A stretch of DNA of 42,545 nt from Loigolactobacillus zhaoyuanensis (GTDB taxonomy: Bacteria > Bacillota > Bacilli > Lactobacillales > Lactobacillaceae). The translations under genes and the position numbers were made by a program. The notes below the pieces were generated by a model that did not search any database, had not been told where the DNA came from, and saw only the letters and a program-made list of their open reading frames with translations. The DNA is taken from the NCBI RefSeq assembly GCF_003946385.1, contig NZ_RHOE01000021.1, positions 1 to 42,545 of the forward strand. Reading direction: 5' to 3'. Positions 23,378 to 31,470 of the stretch are shown here, in pieces. Each line of letters opens with the position of its first letter. The stretch's first letter is position 1.

Positions 23378-26017
23378 CTAATCTAGATCGTATTCACCGA
23401 TTGGTTGTTCGACTTTCTGTTTACGTTTTAAACGGAAATATTTGAGGACTTCGAGGCAGATCACTGAGCCGAAAATAGCCGGTATCGTGATCCACCAGGC
23501 AGCGGGTGTCAAGTAAGTTAGACCAAATGCGGTCTGCAGAAATGGAACTAGCGCTGCAGCTAAAACTAAGCTGATCGCAATTGCGACGCTGACGTTTAGC
23601 GGTCGATTATGTTTCAACGTACGCCACTGGATCATTTGATGCGTTTTGATTGCGTAAACGTCGATCACCGAACCTAGGGCCAAGACAAGAAAGGCCATGG
23701 TCATCCCTTGTAGCTGCGAGCCATCCACCAAGACGAAACGGCCTAGGTAGTAGACACCACCAACTAATACGCTGAAAACCAGTGCGCGTAACGCTAGCCG
23801 CCAACCTAAGCCATCGGCGAATAAAGAGCGATTTTTACTAACGGGCGCATTTTGCATATTGTCGCGGTCACCGGGTTCATAACCAATATAAAAACCAGGC
23901 AGACCATCGGCTAGAACGTTGATCAATAGAAGTTGTTCGGCGATGAGAATCGCGCCCCAACCCATGCTAACGCTGAACAGCATCAAGAATATCTGGGCAA
24001 AATTGACACCGACTAAAAACTCGATGGCTTTTAAAATATTGTGATAAACGGTTCGTCCTTCTTCCACGGCATCGAGAATGGTGGCAAAATTGTCATCGGT
24101 TAAAATCATGTCAGCGGCGTTTTTGGAAACGTCTGTGCCAGTGATACCCATGGCGATCCCAACATCGGCTGCTTTTAGCGCGGGGGCATCATTGACACCA
24201 TCGCCTGTCATTGCAATGGTGGCGTCATTAACTTGCCAGGCCGTGATGATGCGCAATTTATCCTCTGGTGAAACGCGAGCGAAAACACTATAATCCGCAA
24301 TATGCGTTTTTAATTCCTGATCACTTAATTGCCGTAGATCAGCGCCACTGATTGCCTGATCGCCGGGCTGCAGAATACCAATATCTTCAGCAATTGCTTT
24401 GGCAGTGGCTAAATGATCACCTGTGATCATGACTGGTTTGATTCCTGCGGCGTGAGCCTTGGCAATGGCCGCTGGAACTTCTGGCCGCGGCGGATCGATC
24501 AAGCCGATCAAGCCAACTAACTGGAGTTCTTGCTCAATTTCTTCCCAATTAAGGTCAGGTTTAGTGGTGAACTCACGATAGGCGATTCCTAAAATACGCA
24601 GTGCCGCGGCCGCAAACTCATCATGGATCGCGGTCATTTTTGCTGGTGGTTGTGCTAGCTGCAGGCGATCCACAGCGCCTTTAACAATAACAACATAGTG
24701 ACCATCTGGCGTTTCATGTAAGGTGGCCATGGTTTTCTTAGTCGAGTCAAAGGGGTTTTCTGCCAAGCGCGGGTAATCTTGTTCAAATTCAGCACGCGTG
24801 AAATCATATTTCTCCAGCAAATGGACGATGGCTAATTCGGTAGCATCACCGTGGGCGTCACCATCAGCCGTGACTTCCGCGTTAGTGGCCAGCCCCATAT
24901 AAGTAAAAGCTTGACGTTGTGCCGCTGAAGGTTCATTCAGTTCATCGATTTTTTGGACAGGCTGTTCTGGCTGCCAAAAGCGGGTGATGGTCATTTTATT
25001 TTGGGTCAAAGTGCCAGTTTTGTCGCTGGCGATCACGTTAACGTTACCGATCGTTTCAACAGCGGTCATACGGCGAATAATTGCCCGCCGTTTGGCCATT
25101 TGCCGGACACCGTGGGTCAGGCTTAACGTGACGATCACCGGCAATGTTTCTGGAACGGCGGCTACCGCCAGCGATACGCCGATCAAAAGACTATCAGCTA
25201 AATTACCTTGATAAAGGAAAAAATTGAGAATAAAAATGAGAATACCAGCGATCACGGCAACCGTAGTCAGCCGTAATGCCAGCTGAGATAGTCGTTGCTG
25301 TAACAAGGTTTTTTGTTTTTTAGTTTTATTCAACAAGCTGGCAATTTTCCCTAGTTCAGTGTCCATACCAGTGGCAGTGACAACGAAGCTACCATTACCT
25401 TGGGTCACGGCGGTACCGGAAAAGACCAGATTTAGACTATCACCAACACTATCTGGTTCTGCTGCTAAAGGCTCAGTCTGTTTACTGATGGCTTCACTTT
25501 CACCGGTCAAAATTGCCTCGTCGATCGTTAAGTTTTGTGCCGTGATCAGACGACCATCAGCGGGGATGCTGTTGCCGGCGGTCAATAAAACAATATCGCC
25601 TGGCACTAATTCAGGGGCAGGCAAGGTTGTTTTATTGCCAGCACGTAGCGCGGTAACTGTGGGGACATGCATATCTTGTAAGGCCGCCAAAGCTTTTTCA
25701 GCGTGATGCTCTTGAAATAAAGTGATCGACACATTTAAAATGATAATGGCGCCAATCACGATCACTTTCAGCCAAGAACTATCGGTGGTGAGGGCTAAGT
25801 AGGCGGCGATCCCGGTAGCGATAAGCAAAATAATCGAGGTGATATCGGTTAGTTGGCGGATGATTTTACGCCAAAGCGGTGGTGGTGGCACTGCTGCGAG
25901 TTCGTTGGCGCCAGCAGTAGTTCGTTGTTGCTGTACCTGAGATTCGCTTAGGCCTTGCTGGGGGTCAACTTGATATTCGCGGCAGATGTCACTGCCGCTA
26001 CGAGTGGCATGCGTCAT
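23378..26017 (-). CDS. P2-type cation-transporting ATPase (Ca2+ type likely)
   Basis: An 879-residue P-type ATPase. It has an N-terminal cation_ATPase_N segment, actuator TGES (171-174), helix 4 AVAAVPETLPVIVTL (about 284-298), the phosphorylation site DKTGTLTQN with Asp332, and the hinge TGDGVNDAPALK. Helix 6 has INVLADGLPG, where SERCA has NLVTDGLP. The ion-site residues suggest Ca2+ (PMR1/SERCA group), but Mg2+ or Mn2+ cannot be excluded. The frame is open to 26185; ATG at 26017 has AGGAGG 8 nt upstream and is the start used here. Confidence 0.93.
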   Translation of the reverse strand: MTHATRSGSDICREYQVDPQQGLSESQVQQQRTTAGANELAAVPPPPLWRKIIRQLTDITSIILLIATGIAAYLALTTDSSWLKVIVIGAIIILNVSITLFQEHHAEKALAALQDMHVPTVTALRAGNKTTLPAPELVPGDIVLLTAGNSIPADGRLITAQNLTIDEAILTGESEAISKQTEPLAAEPDSVGDSLNLVFSGTAVTQGNGSFVVTATGMDTELGKIASLLNKTKKQKTLLQQRLSQLALRLTTVAVIAGILIFILNFFLYQGNLADSLLIGVSLAVAAVPETLPVIVTLSLTHGVRQMAKRRAIIRRMTAVETIGNVNVIASDKTGTLTQNKMTITRFWQPEQPVQKIDELNEPSAAQRQAFTYMGLATNAEVTADGDAHGDATELAIVHLLEKYDFTRAEFEQDYPRLAENPFDSTKKTMATLHETPDGHYVVIVKGAVDRLQLAQPPAKMTAIHDEFAAAALRILGIAYREFTTKPDLNWEEIEQELQLVGLIGLIDPPRPEVPAAIAKAHAAGIKPVMITGDHLATAKAIAEDIGILQPGDQAISGADLRQLSDQELKTHIADYSVFARVSPEDKLRIITAWQVNDATIAMTGDGVNDAPALKAADVGIAMGITGTDVSKNAADMILTDDNFATILDAVEEGRTVYHNILKAIEFLVGVNFAQIFLMLFSVSMGWGAILIAEQLLLINVLADGLPGFYIGYEPGDRDNMQNAPVSKNRSLFADGLGWRLALRALVFSVLVGGVYYLGRFVLVDGSQLQGMTMAFLVLALGSVIDVYAIKTHQMIQWRTLKHNRPLNVSVAIAISLVLAAALVPFLQTAFGLTYLTPAAWWITIPAIFGSVICLEVLKYFRLKRKQKVEQPIGEYDLD

Positions 26018-26179
26018 GGCGAGTCGCCTCCTTATATTAAATGAACCAAGAAAAATAATTAAACTTATATTTTTATTGTAACAAGCGATCAAATTAGCCG
26101 TCAAAAGATGTACTAGCAAGTCGCCAGAAACAAATGCTACTAACCCGATAACAGTGTATAAAAAAGGAGAGTGTGATTC

Positions 26180-26219
26180 TGACACTTGCTAAAAAGTGGT
26201 GTTAAGAACGGGCGACAGC
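26180..26219 (+). repeat. partial copy of the 120-bp element (3' part only)
   Basis: About 38 bp, with cttgctaaaaagtggtgtta followed by agaacgggcgacag, match the tail of the full units, best the inverted copy at 26905-27024. Confidence 0.6.
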
Positions 26220-26370
26220 GTCTGATATCATACGTTTGAATTATAATATTCGGTAATAAAAGAGATTACGGCATAATTTTTACAGATTCTTTCTAAAATA
26301 TGGCCGTTCTCTATATAACTCGTAGGCAGATTTAGTTTGGTTCCATTCCGGCGCTGGCGTATGGAACGCG

Positions 26371-26490
26371 TGCGACTTGGACTTGCCGCACTTCGGCAAT
26401 AGTCCAATCGACAACGGGAAGCAGGCTCTGTTTAGCGAATAAGTACTAATTGAGATACTTGTAGATAGTGTTGTTAAGAACGAGTGACAG
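26371..26490 (+). repeat. 120-bp element, tandem copy A
   Basis: It starts TGCGACTTGG and ends GAACGAGTGACAG. The 5' part forms a hairpin: TTGGACT/AGTCCAA outer helix, 2-nt bulge, TGCCG/CGGCA inner helix, 5-nt loop. A weaker AAGTA/TACTT pair lies in the middle. Confidence 0.93.
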
Positions 26491-26610
26491 TGCGACTTGG
26501 ACTTGCCGCACTTCGACAATAGTCCAATCGACAACGGGAAGCAGGCTCTGTTTAGCGAATAAGTACTAATTGAGATACTTGTAGATAGTGTTGTTAAGAA
26601 CGAGTGACAG
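26491..26610 (+). repeat. 120-bp element, tandem copy B
   Basis: 119 of 120 bases equal copy A; the only change is G to A at 26516, inside the inner hairpin helix. The near identity points to a recent tandem duplication. Confidence 0.93.
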
Positions 26611-26729
26611 TGCGACTTGAACTTGGCTGTCTTTGCCATAGTTCAATCGACAACGGAAGCAGGTTCTGTTTAGTGAATATGTGCTAGTTTCTGATACTTG
26701 TTAATTTAGTTGTTAAGAACGAGCGACAG
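26611..26729 (+). repeat. 120-bp element, tandem copy C (diverged)
   Basis: A 119-bp copy. The hairpin is kept with changed bases: TTGAACT/AGTTCAA outer helix and TGGC/GCCA inner helix. The rest (CAACGGAAGCAGGTTCTGTT... and the tail GAACGAGCGACAG) is recognisable. Confidence 0.85.
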
Positions 26730-26770
26730 TTGCTAGAGACTCGCAGTTTTAAAGCAGATTAGATGAAATC

Positions 26771-26814
26771 AAAACACCGGCAAAGCAGCCTCTCAACTGT
26801 TTTGCCGGTGTTTT
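26771..26814. terminator. isolated bidirectional terminator-like hairpin
   Basis: AAAACACCGGCAAA and TTTGCCGGTGTTTT form a perfect 14-bp stem with a 16-nt loop and A/T tracts on both sides. No coding gene ends near it; it lies between the tandem copies and the inverted copy of the 120-bp element. Confidence 0.75.
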
Positions 26815-26889
26815 ACGTTCTAATTACGACCAACTTTGCTGTTTAAATAATCAACACTTGAACGCTCAACCATTGCCTGCTGGAATGGA

Positions 26890-27165
26890 GGCGCCAGTGG
26901 ACCACTGTCACTCGTTCTTATCAACACCGCTTAGCAAGTATTGAATTTAGCACTTATTCGCCAAACAGAACGTGCTTCCCGTTGTCGATTGAACTATGGC
27001 GGAAACCGCCAAGTTCAAGTCGCAGATGTGTCGATAGTTCTTAATGGTGGTCTGTGCCATTTAGAACTATGCGTGGCTGGCGAGATCCATTTTTCCGTCC
27101 GCCTTTGTATTTATTCAGGAAAAATTAGCTCGCCAACGCGCCCACTCGTTCCGTCCACTGGCGCC
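26890..27165. repeat. 13-bp inverted repeats enclosing copy D and two hairpins
   Basis: GGCGCCAGTGGAC (26890-26902) and its exact complement GTCCACTGGCGCC (27153-27165) enclose copy D and two hairpins: ATAGTTCT...AGAACTAT (27034-27070) and TGGCGAG...CTCGCCA with ATTTTTCC...GGAAAAAT inside (27078-27135). The right repeat is itself the loop of CGTTCC/GGAACG (27147-27171). It is possibly a small non-autonomous mobile unit. Confidence 0.55.
26905..27024 (-). repeat. 120-bp element, inverted copy D
   Basis: Read on the minus strand it has the same start (TGCGACTT), middle and end (GAACGAGTGACAG) as copies A-C. The hairpin has outer TTGAACT/AGTTCAA and a longer inner TGGCGG/CCGCCA helix with a 3-nt loop. 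Confidence 0.88.
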
Positions 27166-27250
27166 GGAACGGAAGCTAACTAACTCTAAGCAAGAACCAC
27201 TGTCATAGGTCCTTGGAATCTTCCGCATATTAGCGTTTAAACGGATATTA

Positions 27251-28024
27251 TTAATTCATATGCAGGCCGCCGTCAACCACAATGGTTTGACCGGTGATGT
27301 AATTGGCTCGTTCACTGGCTAGAAAAGCAACCAAATTAGCGGCATCGGCGGGTTCTTCAATGCGATTTAACGCAATGCGGTCTTTAAATTGTTTCAAGGT
27401 CGTTTGTTGGACTGCTTGATCAAGTTTTTCGGTCTGGGCGTTGATAATATCCCATAATGGGCTGTTCACAACGCCTGGCGAATAGGCATTAACTGTAATG
27501 TGATAAGGTGCCAATTCTTTCGCCGCTGCCTGAGTCAAACCGCGCACCGCAAATTTACTAGCTGAATAAGCACTGAGCAGTGGCATCCCTTCTATGGCGC
27601 CTAAACCAGCAGCGTTAATAATTTTGCCGCCAGATTCTTGTTTTTTCATGAACTTGGCTGCGGCTTGGATGCCGAATAAAACACCCTTAACGTTAACGGC
27701 CATCAATTCATCGACGTCGCGATCAGTGACTTGTTCCACTGGACCGACTTTGACGATGCCGGCATCGTTGACCATAACGTCAATGTGGCCATGTTCAGCG
27801 ACAACTTGCGTGACTAAGTGCTCCAGATCATGCTGGTAGATCACATTGGTTTGATAAGCCGCTGCATGATGGTGTTGCTGGTGAATTTCTTTAACGGTTC
27901 GTTCAGCGGCAGCCATAATAATATCTGAAGCGGCGACAAAGAATCCGTCAGCGGCCAATATTTTAGCGATCGCGCGACCAATTCCTTGGCCAGCACCTGT
28001 GATAACGGCAATTTTTTGAGTCAT
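27251..28024 (-). CDS. short-chain dehydrogenase, acetoin/diacetyl reductase type
   Basis: A 257-residue SDR close to (S)-acetoin-forming diacetyl reductase/2,3-butanediol dehydrogenase (BudC/ButA). The NAD motif is TGAGQGIG (10-17), the catalytic Tyr153/Lys157 are in YSASK, and NVKGVLFGIQAAAKF and GLTQAAAKELAPYHITVNAYSPG are typical. The position that normally holds the catalytic Ser, 13 residues before the Tyr, is Gly140 (INAAGLGA), and the NNAG motif reads NDAG. Activity may therefore be altered. ATG with GGAGG upstream. No clear terminator follows. Confidence 0.85.
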   Translation of the reverse strand: MTQKIAVITGAGQGIGRAIAKILAADGFFVAASDIIMAAAERTVKEIHQQHHHAAAYQTNVIYQHDLEHLVTQVVAEHGHIDVMVNDAGIVKVGPVEQVTDRDVDELMAVNVKGVLFGIQAAAKFMKKQESGGKIINAAGLGAIEGMPLLSAYSASKFAVRGLTQAAAKELAPYHITVNAYSPGVVNSPLWDIINAQTEKLDQAVQQTTLKQFKDRIALNRIEEPADAANLVAFLASERANYITGQTIVVDGGLHMN

Positions 28025-28352
28025 TTTAATCCTCCTTATAGCGTGATTTAATTAACGAAAAGTACGAATAAGTTTAATATTTATGGGACAGTCAGTTCTG
28101 ACAGTCATGTGTATCCGTTATAAATAACTGGTTTCAGTATATCACTGATCCAATACGATATTGATGAATAAGCATATGCTAGCGCTTGTCAAAGCCATGC
28201 CGACAGCTTATACTAAAAAGGATCGTTAAAACTCATTGAGTTAAGGTTAGGTTAATAGCACTGTGAAATGTATGATTATAGATTTTTTTAAATAAAAATA
28301 AACGTTTTGGTAATGAAACGATACACTAATAATGAACAGGAGTAACTGATAA
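28025..28352. other. divergent intergenic region (SDR / lepB)
   Basis: 328 bp with no gene. It contains a TACACT -10-like box (28322-28327) before lepB and a CGTTT/AAACG inverted repeat (about 28303-28320). GACAGTC occurs twice near 28087-28106. I see no strong -35 box. Confidence 0.5.
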
Positions 28353-28910
28353 ATGAAAAATGAAACTGTCAAATCATGGCTATGGGTCGTGATCGATGTA
28401 GTGATCGTGGTCGGCGTAGCCTTGTTGCTACGGACGTTCCTGATCACGCCACACAATGTAGATGGTCCTTCGATGGAACCGACTTTTATGGATAAAGATC
28501 GTGTGTTAGTTTGGCGTCACCCAACACTGAAACGTGGGGATGTGGTGATTCTGCATGCTCCAGATGGTTCACTTTACATTAAGCGAGTCGTTGGATTACC
28601 TGGCGATACCGTTACATCGAAGGATGATGTGATGTATGTTAATGGTAAACAGTACAAGGAACCTTATCTCAATAGCTATAAGACACAATGGGCGGATGAC
28701 AATAATGGTTTGTTCACGCAGAATTTCTCGTTGAAAACGTTGAAAGCCACTAATTATACTGCCAAGGTACCTAAAGGTGATTATTTCGTCATGGGTGATA
28801 ACCGGCCGATTTCTAAAGATAGTCGCTTGATCGGCTTTGTACCAAAGGGCAAGATTGAAGGTAAGGTCGTTTGGCGTTATTGGCCACTGAATAAAATGTC
28901 TGTATATTAG
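28353..28910 (+). CDS. lepB: signal peptidase I
   Basis: A 185-residue type I signal peptidase. One membrane helix (about 9-27) leads to the extracellular protease domain with Ser40 in GPSMEPT and Lys77 in YIKRVVGLPGD, the catalytic dyad, and the box E-like MGDNRPISKDSRLIG. It removes signal peptides from secreted proteins at the outer face of the membrane. The length is typical for lactobacilli. It is a single gene with its own terminator. Confidence 0.95.
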   Translation: MKNETVKSWLWVVIDVVIVVGVALLLRTFLITPHNVDGPSMEPTFMDKDRVLVWRHPTLKRGDVVILHAPDGSLYIKRVVGLPGDTVTSKDDVMYVNGKQYKEPYLNSYKTQWADDNNGLFTQNFSLKTLKATNYTAKVPKGDYFVMGDNRPISKDSRLIGFVPKGKIEGKVVWRYWPLNKMSVY

Positions 28911-28919
28911 TCTCAAGTG

Positions 28920-28946
28920 CGTCGGCAATCATTGTCGGCGTTTTTT
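28920..28946 (+). terminator. terminator after lepB
   Basis: CGTCGGCAA pairs with TTGTCGGCG (two G-U pairs, 3-nt loop), followed by six T. Confidence 0.88.
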
Positions 28947-29012
28947 GATACAGTTGTTTTCAACCAGAGTGCGTGCTAGATTAAAGGCAATAACTCGAAA
29001 GTGGTGAGTAGT

Positions 29013-29846
29013 ATGAAAAAAGATGGCCACAGTCACACGGAATTTTGTCCACACGGTAGCGGTGACGACGTTGAATTAATGATTCGCAAGGCGATCAAGT
29101 TTGGCTTCACCGAATATAGTATCACTGAGCACGCGCCGTTACCGCCAGATTTTCAGCAGGATTACGCCGGGGATCCAACTGGCTTAACCGAGGCAGCAAT
29201 GGCGTTAAATGATTTGCCTGCGTATTTTAAAAAATGCCGGCAAATGCAGACTAAATATCGGGATCAACTTAAAATTAATATTGGCTTTGAATTAGATTTT
29301 CTACCGTCACAGCTGGCGTGGACTAAAGATTTTTGGGCGGAATATGGTCCCCAAACTCAAGATAATGTTTTATCGGTGCACTTTATGCAGGGGGCCGCGG
29401 CGAAGTTTTGGTGTGTTGATGATACGCTGGCTGATTTTAAAACGGGCCTATTGGATAATCAAAATGGGGACGCACAGGCACTTTACGGTCAATATTTACA
29501 GGCGCTTTTAGCTGCGGCGCAAACTGATTTAGGCCCTGCTGCACCAATGCGCTTAGGTCACATGACTTTGATTAAAAAGTTCCAAGACTATTTTAATTTA
29601 CCGATTAAATTTAATGCGACCAATTTAGCATTGGTGACGCAATTATTTAGTGTGCTAAAACAACGCCATTTTGCGTTGGATCTAAATACGGCCGGCTTGT
29701 ACAAACCCTATTGTAATGAGACTTATCCTTATTCTGACTTGATTTCTCAGGCTGAAATAGCCGGTGTTCCACTAGTCTATGGTTCTGATGCACATAGTAT
29801 TGTAGAAGTTAGTCATGCCTATCATCAAGTAGAAAAATTTATTTAA
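29013..29846 (+). CDS. hisK: histidinol-phosphatase, PHP family
   Basis: About 277 residues. The PHP metal motif is DGHSHTEFCPHG at the N-terminus; further motifs are ITEHAPLP, GFELDFLP, VLSVHFMQG, LGHMTLIKKF and YGSDAHSIVEV at the end, all metal-ligand regions of HisJ/HisK-type phosphatases. It dephosphorylates histidinol phosphate, the step before HisD. The frame is open to a GTG at 29001, but ATG at 29013 fits GGTGAG better. It lies just upstream of, but outside, the T-box-controlled operon. Confidence 0.92.
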   Translation: MKKDGHSHTEFCPHGSGDDVELMIRKAIKFGFTEYSITEHAPLPPDFQQDYAGDPTGLTEAAMALNDLPAYFKKCRQMQTKYRDQLKINIGFELDFLPSQLAWTKDFWAEYGPQTQDNVLSVHFMQGAAAKFWCVDDTLADFKTGLLDNQNGDAQALYGQYLQALLAAAQTDLGPAAPMRLGHMTLIKKFQDYFNLPIKFNATNLALVTQLFSVLKQRHFALDLNTAGLYKPYCNETYPYSDLISQAEIAGVPLVYGSDAHSIVEVSHAYHQVEKFI

Positions 29847-29852
29847 GTCGCC

Positions 29853-29880
29853 TTGACTTTTTAGAAACACCTGCTATTAT
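29853..29880 (+). promoter_or_regulatory. promoter of the his operon
   Basis: -35 TTGACT, 16-bp spacer, -10 TATTAT. It begins 7 bp after the hisK stop, so hisK and hisZ are separate units unless there is read-through. Confidence 0.75.
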
Positions 29881-29886
29881 GAGAAT

Positions 29887-30216
29887 AACATTAAAAATAA
29901 AATGAAGTTTTGATTAGAAAAAGTAGCGAGATAACGTTTTAAGCGAGTGCCTGGACGGCTGTGAGGGCATAGCGTTTCTTGTGAACACACATCTATGAAC
30001 TTTGGTACTGAAATTCAGTAAGCACCAACGCAGGGTCTGCGTTAAAAACTGTTACAAGTTAATTGATTGAATGTGCTACAAAAGTTATTTTTGGCGTACA
30101 TTTTAAAATCTGACACTTAATTTGCAACTTGAGGTCTGGACTGCGAAGTTCAGATAAACTTGAGGTGGCACCACGATTATTCGTCCTCGTAAGCTATAGG
30201 CTTGCGGGGACTTTTT
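29887..30216 (+). promoter_or_regulatory. T-box riboswitch, histidine type
   Basis: A roughly 330-nt leader. The T-box core GAGGTGGCACCACG is at 30162-30175; the terminator GTCCTCGTAAGC/GCTTGCGGGGAC with five T ends at 30216. Stem I lies around 29930-30030; CAC/CAU triplets in GTGAACACACATC (29981-29993) are candidate His specifiers. It precedes hisZ, fitting control by uncharged tRNA-His. About 110 nt without a gene remain before hisZ. Confidence 0.9.
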
Positions 30217-30327
30217 GTTTACGACGGTTTTGAAGAAATGCTCGGATGAGCCGCCATGACCTGCTTTTTCAAACACGTTTTCACTGATCAATAATAGAAA
30301 TGCACATAAACGAAAGGGGCGCTGACA

Positions 30328-31470
30328 TTGTTCAATCGTAATTTACCAGTAGGCACGCGGGATGAATTTGGTGCCGTAGCACAGGCTAAAGAGAAAATTA
30401 CCGGACAGATCCAAACGTACTTCCGGCGGCGTGGCTTTCAAAAATTAACCACACCGCTACTAGAATACAAAGCTGTTTTCAGCTCGATGGAACAGCAAAC
30501 TTATCAACCCTATCAATTATTAGATGAACATGGCGAAACCTTAGTGCTACGGCCAGATTTAACTTTGCCGGTGGCGCGGGTGATGAGTACTACCGGCATC
30601 AAAACGCCAGTGAAGTGGTACTACAGTGGTGAAGTTTTCCGAGTGAAAAAACGGTTGTCTGGTAGTTATAATCAGCAAACCCAAGCAGGCATCGAGATCA
30701 TTGGTTATCGTTCATTAAAAGCGGAATGGGAATGCCTAACGGCTGCCATCGAACTTTGCCAGCAATTAGCAGTTAGTGATCTGCACGTTGAGTTGGGCCA
30801 CGCACGTTTTGTTAAGGCGGTCCTTCAAGCATTACCGCTGAACACACTGCAGCAAGCCACCTTACAACAAGCGTTATTCAGTAAAAATCTTAGTGAGTAT
30901 CAGGCGGTCATTGCACCATTAGTCGCAGATCCATTTTATCCATTCTTGCAGATCTGGCCATGGTTATTCGGTGATTTTGCCAAAGTTCTAGATCAACTAA
31001 AATTATTGCCAGAAGTACCGGAGTTGCAATCGATTTTTCAGGAATTATCGGCTACTAAAGCTTTTTTAAAACAACAATTTCCGCAACGGACGATTGAATT
31101 GGATTTGTCGATCGAGTCGCCACAAGATTATTATACGGGGATGATTTTTCACGGGTATAGTGATTCGACTGCTGAATTTTTATTCAGCGGTGGGCGCTAT
31201 GATCAGCTACTATCTAGTTTTCAAAATACATTGCAGCCGGCAGTGGGGCTAGCTTTTGAAGTGGATCAACTCGCGCAATACACAGCCACCACCACGACGA
31301 CGCCAACGACTTTAATTTATTTTGACACTGCCAGCTGGGGTGTGGCGCAACAAGTTTTGCAACAAACGCCTAATAGCAGCTTGTGTTTAGCGGCAACCAA
31401 ACGTGAAGCTGAGCAGATTGCTCGCCGCACTAATAGTAAATTGATCGATGTCACGGAGGTGCAGCCATGA
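30328..31470 (+). CDS. hisZ: ATP phosphoribosyltransferase regulatory subunit
   Basis: A 380-residue class II aaRS-like protein that pairs with short HisG to form the first enzyme of histidine synthesis. Motifs include LVLRPDLTLPVARV (motif 2 region), GEVFRVKKRLSGSYNQQTQAGIEIIG and LFSGGRYDQLLSSF. The start is TTG with GAAAGGGG upstream. The presence of HisZ agrees with the short HisG that follows, whose ATG overlaps the hisZ stop by 4 nt. Confidence 0.93.
   Translation: MFNRNLPVGTRDEFGAVAQAKEKITGQIQTYFRRRGFQKLTTPLLEYKAVFSSMEQQTYQPYQLLDEHGETLVLRPDLTLPVARVMSTTGIKTPVKWYYSGEVFRVKKRLSGSYNQQTQAGIEIIGYRSLKAEWECLTAAIELCQQLAVSDLHVELGHARFVKAVLQALPLNTLQQATLQQALFSKNLSEYQAVIAPLVADPFYPFLQIWPWLFGDFAKVLDQLKLLPEVPELQSIFQELSATKAFLKQQFPQRTIELDLSIESPQDYYTGMIFHGYSDSTAEFLFSGGRYDQLLSSFQNTLQPAVGLAFEVDQLAQYTATTTTTPTTLIYFDTASWGVAQQVLQQTPNSSLCLAATKREAEQIARRTNSKLIDVTEVQP

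Larger units (their letters stand above)
26018..27250. other. 1.2-kb gene-free region with structured repeats
   Basis: No convincing gene is present. It holds the ATPase upstream region (26018-26180), a partial and three tandem copies of a 120-bp element, an isolated terminator-like hairpin, one inverted copy of the element, and three further hairpins up to 27171. Open frames here are by-products of the repeats. Confidence 0.8.

Noticed and set aside
26018-26185. N-terminal extension of the P-type ATPase with a hydrophobic stretch
   Set aside because: AGGAGG lies 8 nt before ATG at 26017, and the family normally begins there.
26280-26639. 119-residue minus-strand ORF with an internal 40-residue repeat
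   Set aside because: It is the translation of the 120-bp tandem repeats (120 is divisible by 3), has no RBS, and the repeats are conserved as a hairpin rather than as protein.
26371-26729. CRISPR array
   Set aside because: The 120-bp units follow each other without unique spacers, and no cas genes are present.
26941-27183. 80-residue plus-strand ORF
   Set aside because: It crosses the inverted repeat copy and the two hairpins and has no RBS; it looks like a by-product of the repeats.
28177-28192. cre-like site upstream of the acetoin-reductase-like gene
   Set aside because: TTGACAAGCGCTAGCA has two mismatches to the consensus, including the conserved TG.
30103-30291. 62-residue minus-strand ORF
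   Set aside because: It covers the T-box core and terminator of the his leader.
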